A stretch of DNA of 58,439 bases, from positions 1-58,439 of the forward strand of contig PNKE01000070.1 of NCBI GenBank assembly GCA_013822245.1, given 5' to 3'. Made by a program: the position numbers and the translations under genes. Shown piece after piece: positions 52,569 to 58,439 of this stretch. The stretch comes from Candidatus Solibacter sp. GTDB taxonomy: Bacteria; Acidobacteriota; Terriglobia; Bryobacterales; Bryobacteraceae. A model generated the notes under the pieces. The model had not been told where the DNA came from. It did not search any database and saw only the letters and a program-made list of their open reading frames with translations. Each line of letters starts with the position of its first letter. Within the stretch, counting starts at the first letter, position 1.

Positions 52569-53657
52569 CTAACGTTTGAGCTTGTAGAGCCGCAGTTCGG
52601 CGGTGGCCGAGCCGATGCAGACGAGTTCGAGCCGGCCGTCGGCGTCGAGGTCCACGGCCTCGCAGGACGCGGCGGTGAGCGAACGGTCGACGGGCGTTTT
52701 CACCCAGCCGGCTTCAGTCCGTTTGTGCATGTTGACAACGCCGCCGCCGCCGCGGGCGCCGGAGATGATTTCGTCGATGCCGTCGTTGTCGAAGTCGGCG
52801 GCAAGGACGGTGTGGCCGTCGACGAGCGTTGAGTCGAGGATTTCGCGCACCCAGGCGCCGCGCTGGCGTGTGTAGACGGCGAGTTCATTGCCGTGCCAGG
52901 GTTCGATGGAAGCGATGAAGGTCTCCCTGCCGAGGCGGCCGATGGCGATGTCGCTCGAACCGCTCCTGGGCCAGGGCAGGGGACTGCCCGAGGCGACCTT
53001 TTCGCGCTTCCAGGAGTTGCCTGAACGCTGGATGCGATGGATGCCGGCGAAGCTGGCGGCGAGGATCGAGCAGGGTTTGTCGCGTTCGACGAAGATGCCG
53101 TGCATGACGCCCTGGCCGGCGTCTTCAACGCGCTCGGGCTTCCACGCGCCGGGCCGGTAGAAGATGAGCGGGACCGGGCCGAGGAAGTCTGGCGGCACGG
53201 CCTTGGTGTCAGTGAGAGGCGCGTTGACGAAAGCGCCGTCGCAGACGCGGATGCGGTGGGACGTGGGCACGCGGTCGATTTCAGTCACCGACCACGGCAG
53301 CCGCGGATCGCCCTGCGAGCGAAGCAGCGACACCGTGCCGATGCTTTTGGCGGCGATGTTCGAGAACTCGTGGGCGAGAAGCAGCTCGGGGATGCGGTCG
53401 CCGTCCAAGTCCATCGCAGCGACGTTGATCATCTGGCGGAAGCCGGTGGCGATGACGTGGCGCGTCCACGAAGGATTTTCGTACCAGACCAGTTCAGGGA
53501 TGGACGAGGCAAGGGCGATGAGGTCTTTGCGGCCGTCGCGGTTGAGGTCGACGGCGAGCACCTGGTAGCCGCCCTTGAGGCCGGTGGCGATGGTTGTCGT
53601 TTCGAACTGTCCGTGGGCGGCCAGCGCGCTGAACAGCAGTGCGGCGGCGAGTTTCAT
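52569..53657 (-). CDS. Exported FG-GAP/VCBS-repeat protein
   Basis: A 362-residue secreted protein (signal MKLAAALLFSALAAHG) made of beta-propeller FG-GAP/VCBS repeats. Calcium-type loops are seen at 'DLNRDGRKDLI', 'DLDGDRIPELL', 'DFDNDGIDEII' and 'DLDADGRLELV'. Such proteins bind ligands or glycans at the surface. The ATG overlaps the stop of the DUF1080-PHP gene by four bases (ATGA), placing it in the same operon. Confidence 0.87.
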   Translation of the reverse strand: MKLAAALLFSALAAHGQFETTTIATGLKGGYQVLAVDLNRDGRKDLIALASSIPELVWYENPSWTRHVIATGFRQMINVAAMDLDGDRIPELLLAHEFSNIAAKSIGTVSLLRSQGDPRLPWSVTEIDRVPTSHRIRVCDGAFVNAPLTDTKAVPPDFLGPVPLIFYRPGAWKPERVEDAGQGVMHGIFVERDKPCSILAASFAGIHRIQRSGNSWKREKVASGSPLPWPRSGSSDIAIGRLGRETFIASIEPWHGNELAVYTRQRGAWVREILDSTLVDGHTVLAADFDNDGIDEIISGARGGGGVVNMHKRTEAGWVKTPVDRSLTAASCEAVDLDADGRLELVCIGSATAELRLYKLKR

Positions 53658-55156
53658 GATTTGAGGATGGAGCCTTTGCGGTCGATGCCGCGTTCGCCGA
53701 TGGGGAGAGGGACGAAGAAGTCAGTCCATTTGAGGTCGAGCGCCTTCACCATTTCGAGGCCGTATTCGCAGCGGCCGAGATTGGCGTCGGTGTTGTTGGT
53801 GCCGAAGGCGAACTTGAGGCCCTCGGCCTTGGCGGCCTGCAGGAAGCGCAGGCCGGGGAGTCTGTAGCGGTTGTTGATTTCGATTGCGACGCCGCCTGTT
53901 TTCGCGGCGCGGACCACCTTGGTGATGCGCTCGCCGGTCCAGAGTTTGTCGTAGTCTTTGGCGATGACGGCCGGGATGAAGGTGGGGTTGACGTAGATGT
54001 CGATGGGTTCGCGTTCGAGGATGCCGGTGGCGCGGCTGACGAGGGTTTCCATGAACTCCTGCGGGTTGGCGATGGAGCCGACTTCGTTGGGGAGCCATGT
54101 CCTCATGCGGCGGCCGCGGTTGTCGGTCCAGGTCATCGAATCGGTGAAGACGTAGTCGAAAAGGCCGACCGTGCGGCGGTCGAACATATCCACCCATTCG
54201 CGGCCTTCGGCCTGCATGGCGGCGAAGACGGGCGCGCCTTCGAGCGACTGGAAGAACGTGCGGGCGCCGGCTTCGTTTTCGACCGTAAAGCCTTTACCGC
54301 AGTTGACGGCGATGCCGTGGAAGATGCCGGTGTGGCGGGACATGGCCAGGGCGCGCTGGAGGTCGAGATCGCCCTTGAGGTGGACGTGGTAGTCGACCAT
54401 GGGATAGTTGCGGGCGGCGAGGTTGAGGATCTCCGTGGCGACGGCGTCGGTGGATGCGGCGGGCGTGGCGGGTTGCGCAACGTTGTCGGGCAGCGGGCGG
54501 ACGCGGATGTTGCGGTAACGGGCTTTCGAGCCGGGGTCGTGGCCCTGCAAGGCGAACGTGCCTGAGCCGATGGCGCGGTCGCGGCCTTCGGGATAGGCGG
54601 GCGCGGGCGTAGGCTCGGTGTAGTCGACGGCGAGCATCCCGTTCAGCCGGACCTGCACGTTTTTCCGGCGGACGGCGATGTGGAGCTTGAACCACTCGCC
54701 ATCGTTGACCATGGCCTTGTAGATGTTGCGGACGCCATAGAGCGAGCCGGTTTTCTTGCGCTCGCGATAGGTTCCCTCGCCGGTGGCGGAGTTGTTCACC
54801 TGGATCTCGAAACCCTTCGCGGGCCAGCCTTTTTCCTGATAGGCGGTGTGGAAGTAGATGCCGGAGTTGGCCAGCGGCTGGCTCATCACCTCGGCTTCGA
54901 ATTCGAAGTTGCGGAAGCCGGCGCCGCTGACAGGGCCCTCGTAGAACAGGTGCGAGCGCGGCCCGCCGGCGGCCAGGCAGCCGTCGATCACCTTCCACGA
55001 CGCCTTGTTCTCGCTTGCACGCCAGCCGTTGAGACTGTGGCCGTCGAACAGGCTGACCCAGCCTTCATCGGCCGCGCTCAACGCCGGCGCGGCTGCCGCC
55101 AGCGCGCTCATCATGGCGGCGAAGCGGCGGCGCGATATCTCCTGAATGCTGTCCAT
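53654..55156 (-). CDS. Exported DUF1080 (3-keto-disaccharide hydrolase-like) - PHP-domain fusion
   Basis: A 500-residue protein with a Tat-like signal (SIQEISRRRFAAMMSALAAAA). Residues ~30-225 are a DUF1080 / LamG-like beta sandwich ('GWVSLFDGHSLNGWRAS' at its start, 'NSGIYFHTAYQEKGWPAKGFE', and closing 'ARYRNIRVRPL'). DUF1080 members include 3-keto-glycoside hydrolases. Residues ~250-495 look like a PHP-type phosphoesterase/TIM-like domain: 'MVDYHVHLKGDLDL' with the HxH metal site, and 'KFAFGTNNTDAN' late. The fusion of the two is uncommon. GGAG before the second ATG supports the start at 55156 over 55174. Confidence 0.8.
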   Translation of the reverse strand: MDSIQEISRRRFAAMMSALAAAAPALSAADEGWVSLFDGHSLNGWRASENKASWKVIDGCLAAGGPRSHLFYEGPVSGAGFRNFEFEAEVMSQPLANSGIYFHTAYQEKGWPAKGFEIQVNNSATGEGTYRERKKTGSLYGVRNIYKAMVNDGEWFKLHIAVRRKNVQVRLNGMLAVDYTEPTPAPAYPEGRDRAIGSGTFALQGHDPGSKARYRNIRVRPLPDNVAQPATPAASTDAVATEILNLAARNYPMVDYHVHLKGDLDLQRALAMSRHTGIFHGIAVNCGKGFTVENEAGARTFFQSLEGAPVFAAMQAEGREWVDMFDRRTVGLFDYVFTDSMTWTDNRGRRMRTWLPNEVGSIANPQEFMETLVSRATGILEREPIDIYVNPTFIPAVIAKDYDKLWTGERITKVVRAAKTGGVAIEINNRYRLPGLRFLQAAKAEGLKFAFGTNNTDANLGRCEYGLEMVKALDLKWTDFFVPLPIGERGIDRKGSILKS

Positions 55157-55264
55157 GGTTTGCTCCGTGTTCATCCTACTACTTCGGGCGGCGGCGGCAA
55201 TGAAAACGCCGGGCGGAGCATCAAGCCCGCGCCCGGCGCGTTGAGTGGATGGTGGTTGCCGCGC

Positions 55265-56101
55265 CTATGCGCCCTGGAGCTTTTTGGCGTTGGCCAGGCA
55301 GCGCTCGACGGTCTCAAACGGGGGCAGGTCGTAGCCTTCCTGTTCGATGAGGTAGAACTCGACGCCGCCGGTGCTTTCGGCGGCCTTCATGATCTGCTTC
55401 CAGGGAGCGTCGCCTTCGCCGAACAGGACGCGGTAGCCTTTCTCCTTGGAGTAATCCTTGCAGTGGACGCAGGTGATGCGGCCGGGATTGTCGTTGATCC
55501 ACTTGACGGGGTCCTGGCCAGCTTCGAGGCAGGTGCCGACGTCGAGCTGCATCATGACTTCCCTGGGCGTGTTCCTGGCGATGACGGCGAGCGGCAGTTC
55601 GCCGTCGATGGCCTTGAACTCGGTGGCGTGGTTGTGGTAGCCCACCTTCAGTTGAGCCGCCTTGGTCTTGTCGTAGGCAGCGACCAGCCTATCGGCGACG
55701 CCCTTCCAGCCGTCGAGGCCGGTGACGCGGCCGGCGCTGGCCTGGACGATGTAGTTCGAGCCGAGAATGGTGTTGATCTCGATCGCCTTGCCGATGCCCT
55801 CGGGGGTGAAGACGTTGGCGCCGTTATGGGTGGAGTAGCACTTGACGTTGAGATCGTCGAGGACCTTGCGGACTTCCCTGGCGAAGTCCGTGGTCCAGGA
55901 GACATAGTTACCGTAGAACTCAAAGCCGGGGTAGCCCATCCTGGCGCAGGTCTTCACGGAGTGAATGACGTCCTTGGCCATTTCGGTCCGGACAGAATAG
56001 AGTTCCAGGCCAAAGGGGATCTTCCTGGCTCCAAACGCAGGCAGCGCGGCCGCCGCGGTGGCCGCGGAGAGAAAAGATCGACGGGAGAATTGGCGTGTCA
56101 T
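55265..56101 (-). CDS. Tat-exported sugar isomerase/epimerase (AP endonuclease 2 fold)
   Basis: A 278-residue TIM-barrel protein of the xylose-isomerase-like / AP-endonuclease-2 group with a Tat signal (MTRQFSRRSFLSAATAAAA). Metal-ligand segments are visible: 'GYHNHATEF' near 160, 'VMMQLDVGTCLEAG' near 187, 'CVHCKDYS' near 213 and 'YLIEQEGYD' near 250. It should isomerise or epimerise a sugar, or act as a keto-sugar lyase, in the periplasm. It is divergent from the next gene. A longer frame upstream has no support. Confidence 0.86.
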   Translation of the reverse strand: MTRQFSRRSFLSAATAAAALPAFGARKIPFGLELYSVRTEMAKDVIHSVKTCARMGYPGFEFYGNYVSWTTDFAREVRKVLDDLNVKCYSTHNGANVFTPEGIGKAIEINTILGSNYIVQASAGRVTGLDGWKGVADRLVAAYDKTKAAQLKVGYHNHATEFKAIDGELPLAVIARNTPREVMMQLDVGTCLEAGQDPVKWINDNPGRITCVHCKDYSKEKGYRVLFGEGDAPWKQIMKAAESTGGVEFYLIEQEGYDLPPFETVERCLANAKKLQGA

Positions 56102-56265
56102 CGCTTGAAAGATATCACATCCCGCGCGGCTTCTCGCAGCCTCCCGTTCGATAGCCCTCCGGCCGCGGAAAACATCACCCATGCATCCGGGCGCGCATCC
56201 TGATATCTTGCTTAGGACGCGGCGCGGGCGACCGGCGCCGGCAAGAGAACGTGCTGGAGGATCAG

Positions 56266-57213
56266 ATGAGCAAGCGCACATCCATTGGTTCATGGGCCTA
56301 TACCATCGGCCCGTATGCTTCGAACCCGATCGATTTTGACACCGTCTGCACGAAGCTGAAGGAACTCGGTTTCGACGGCGTAGAACTCGGCGCCTTCCCG
56401 CCGCACCCCAATCCCGGCAACCCTGCGGGCGACGACCCGGCCTGGCCGGGCGCCATGCCCGACACCGCACAGCGCGCGGAGCTAAAGGCCAGGATGGCCG
56501 AACGCGGCATGGGCTTCAGCGGCATCGCCGCCAACCTGTGGGGCGAGAAACTGATCAACACCGACGATCAGACCAAGTACATCTCCGAGTTCAAGAAGAA
56601 CGCGCAATTTGCCGCCGACCTGGGCATCCCGTCGGTCCGCGTCGATTGCGTCCAGCCGCCGGCGATCATCCGCGAAGTGGACTATGCCACGGCGCTCGGG
56701 CGCGTCGTCAACACCTGGAAGGAATGCGCCATCATCGCCGCCGGCCATGGCCTGCATGTCACCTGGGAGTTCGAACCGGGCTTTGCGTTCAACAAGCCTT
56801 CGGATATTCTGCGCGTTCATGACGGCGTGGGCAAGGACAACTTCGGCCTGATGTACGACACCTGCCACGGGCAGATGGTGGGCGTGAACGGCTCGCGTCA
56901 GGAAGGCGGGAAGGAGACGTTTGCGTCCCAGGTCGAATTCATCGCCACGCTCGATGGCCGCATCAACCACATCCACGTGATCGATTCCGACAACTCGTGC
57001 CACAAGGACGCCAACGGCGACGACGAGACCTCGGCCCATCCGCCGTTCGGCCTGGGCGTGATCGACTTCGACGCCGTGATGCCGGCGCTTGTAAAGGCCG
57101 CGCGCGTGCCCCACGACTTCTGGACCATCGACCTCTGCTTCTGGCCCGACGCCTGGCAGGCGACGGCCGATTGCAAGAAGAAGCTCGATGAACTGATCGC
57201 CGTTTACGGATGA
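56266..57213 (+). CDS. Sugar phosphate isomerase/epimerase
   Basis: A 315-residue xylose-isomerase-like TIM-barrel protein without signal peptide. It starts '[16 protein letters not shown]', with '[12 protein letters not shown]' near 33, '[12 protein letters not shown]' near 164 (Glu ligand), '[13 protein letters not shown]' near 195 (Asp, His) and '[10 protein letters not shown]' near 235. The ATG at 56266 has GGAGGA close upstream, preferable to the GTG at 56251. Ten bases separate it from the following dehydrogenase, so the two form an operon. Confidence 0.87.
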   Translation: MSKRTSIGSWAYTIGPYASNPIDFDTVCTKLKELGFDGVELGAFPPHPNPGNPAGDDPAWPGAMPDTAQRAELKARMAERGMGFSGIAANLWGEKLINTDDQTKYISEFKKNAQFAADLGIPSVRVDCVQPPAIIREVDYATALGRVVNTWKECAIIAAGHGLHVTWEFEPGFAFNKPSDILRVHDGVGKDNFGLMYDTCHGQMVGVNGSRQEGGKETFASQVEFIATLDGRINHIHVIDSDNSCHKDANGDDETSAHPPFGLGVIDFDAVMPALVKAARVPHDFWTIDLCFWPDAWQATADCKKKLDELIAVYG

Positions 57214-57223
57214 GGAGCGAGCG

Positions 57224-58372
57224 ATGTCAAAACAATTGAGAGTTGGAATGATCGGTTACGGGTTCATGGCCCGTACGCACTCGAACGCGCACAAGCGGGT
57301 GAATGACTTCTTCCCGCTGGAGCACAAGGTGGTGCTGAAGGCCGTCACGGGCCTGGAGAAGGACAAGCGCGAGGCGTTCGCCGCCAACTGGGGCTACGAA
57401 CGCGCCGAGGACGACTGGAGGAAGATCGTCGAGGCGCCGGATATCGACATGATCGATATCTGCACGCCCAACAACACGCACGCCGAGATCTCCATCGCGG
57501 CGGCCAAGGCGGGCAAGATCGTCTTCTGCGAGAAGCCGCTGGCCCGGTCTGTGGAAGAGGCGCAGGGGATGGTGGATGCGGTTGAGCAGGCGGGCGTGCC
57601 CAACATGGTGTCGTTCAACTACCGCCGCGTGCCGGCTATCACGCTGGCCAAGCAAATGATCGACGCCGGACGGATCGGCCGCCCGTTTCATTTCCGGGCG
57701 AACTTTTTGCAGGACTGGACGATTTCGCCCGACGTTCCGCAGGGCGGCGACGCGCTGTGGCGGCTGGACGTGAAGGCGGCCGGCTCAGGCGTGACCGGCG
57801 ACCTGCTGGCCCACAACATCGATGTCGCCATGTGGCTGAATGGTCCGATCACGCGCGTGACGGCGAAGACCGAGACGTTTGTCAAACAGCGCATGCACAA
57901 CATCACGGGCAAGATGGAGCCGGTGGGCATCGACGATGCCTGCGTGTTTATCTGCGAGTTTGCCAACGGCTCGCTGGGCGTGTTCGAATCCACCCGCTAC
58001 GCCCGCGGCCACAAGGCTCTGAAGACCTTCGAAATGAACGGCGAGCACGGCTCGCTGGCCTTCAACCTGGAAGAGATGGAGTATCTCGATTTCTTCGAAT
58101 ACAAGGGCACGGACGCCGATACGCGCGGCTGGCGGCGCATCCACGTCACCAACGGCGAGCACCCCTACATGAACCGTTACTGGGTGCCGGGCCTGGTGAT
58201 CGGCTACGAGCACACGTTCATCAATGCCCTGGCCGACTTTATCGGCGGGCTGGAATCGGGCGTGCCGGCGCAGCCGACATTCCGCACCGGGTTGCAGACG
58301 CAAAAGGTGTGCGAGGCGGTGATCAAGTCGGGCAAGTCCAGGGCCTGGGAAGAGACCGGCGTCGAGTTGTAA
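57224..58372 (+). CDS. Cytoplasmic Gfo/Idh/MocA-family dehydrogenase
   Basis: A 382-residue NAD(P)-dependent sugar dehydrogenase. '[21 protein letters not shown]' begins the Rossmann domain, '[21 protein letters not shown]' follows, and '[13 protein letters not shown]' near 102 holds the catalytic Lys. The C-terminal domain has 'FRANFLQDW' and '[19 protein letters not shown]' near 190, with His as proton relay. It belongs to the larger subfamily with levoglucosan- and glycoside-3-dehydrogenase-like members. GAGGAG precedes the ATG, and a strong terminator follows. Confidence 0.9.
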   Translation: MSKQLRVGMIGYGFMARTHSNAHKRVNDFFPLEHKVVLKAVTGLEKDKREAFAANWGYERAEDDWRKIVEAPDIDMIDICTPNNTHAEISIAAAKAGKIVFCEKPLARSVEEAQGMVDAVEQAGVPNMVSFNYRRVPAITLAKQMIDAGRIGRPFHFRANFLQDWTISPDVPQGGDALWRLDVKAAGSGVTGDLLAHNIDVAMWLNGPITRVTAKTETFVKQRMHNITGKMEPVGIDDACVFICEFANGSLGVFESTRYARGHKALKTFEMNGEHGSLAFNLEEMEYLDFFEYKGTDADTRGWRRIHVTNGEHPYMNRYWVPGLVIGYEHTFINALADFIGGLESGVPAQPTFRTGLQTQKVCEAVIKSGKSRAWEETGVEL

Positions 58373-58394
58373 TCGGCTCAGCCGCGCAATCGGG

Positions 58395-58424
58395 AGGGAG
58401 CGTCCTGTTGGGCGCTCCCTTTTT
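58395..58424 (+). terminator. Intrinsic terminator after the dehydrogenase
   Basis: AGGGAGCG (58395-58402) and CGCTCCCT (58413-58420) form an eight-base-pair stem with a ten-base loop, followed by a run of T residues to 58424. Confidence 0.9.
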
Positions 58425-58439
58425 ACTGGTGTGCCGGGG

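Overview
The window is a high-GC, gene-dense bacterial chromosome segment. The gene content suggests an acidobacterium of the Solibacter/Bryobacter type. This rests on several secreted Gfo/Idh/MocA oxidoreductases, ThuA, DUF1080 and neutral-ceramidase-like proteins, a squalene-hopene cyclase, a DUF6599-type protein and selenocysteine use. That assignment is inference from content and style; no 16S gene is present.

Layout. 1-1530 holds a hicBA toxin-antitoxin pair, a short tandem-repeat block and a VOC/PhnB-like protein. 1856-5283 is a visibly AT-richer three-gene operon on the minus strand: a cupin-TrpF fusion, a phosphoribosyltransferase-like protein and an unrecognised protein. It looks acquired and is the best candidate for an undescribed system. 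5427-8336 pairs a Gfo/Idh/MocA protein with a double-ThuA protein. 8551-21646 is mostly housekeeping: citrate synthase, a GlcD-like flavoprotein, RNase J with a structured leader, SecA, a methyltransferase and a PPi-type phosphofructokinase, followed by a ceramidase-like protein and another Gfo/Idh/MocA protein. 21708-29681 has squalene-hopene cyclase, LssY-domain and BaiN-like genes, a D-threonine-aldolase-type gene and tsaB. 29681-41413 mixes secreted carbohydrate-type enzymes with rpmB-rpmG, an ABC-2 export pair and a SpoU-type methyltransferase. 41439-49824 carries hutH, a selenocysteine peroxiredoxin, an M16 protease, a YkgJ-type protein, a dus gene and rnhA. 49900-58372 holds a polysaccharide-lyase-like protein, metW, the selenocysteine tRNA gene selC and a sugar-degradation cluster (DUF1080-PHP fusion, two xylose-isomerase-like proteins, a Gfo/Idh/MocA dehydrogenase).

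Two results stand out. First, the peroxiredoxin at 43030-43563 is interrupted by an in-frame TGA exactly where the peroxidatic cysteine belongs. A plausible bacterial SECIS hairpin follows the TGA, and a tRNA-Sec with anticodon UCA lies in the same window at 52404-52500. This supports a secreted selenoprotein rather than a pseudogene. Second, the 1856-5283 island combines a phosphoribosyltransferase fold with a phosphoribosylanthranilate-isomerase fold fused to a cupin. The two folds are chemically consecutive types, which suggests synthesis or modification of a phosphoribosylated small molecule or nucleotide, possibly in biological conflict.

Many start codons given here lie downstream of the longest possible open frame. 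They were chosen from ribosome-binding sites, signal peptides and family alignment remembered, not computed.
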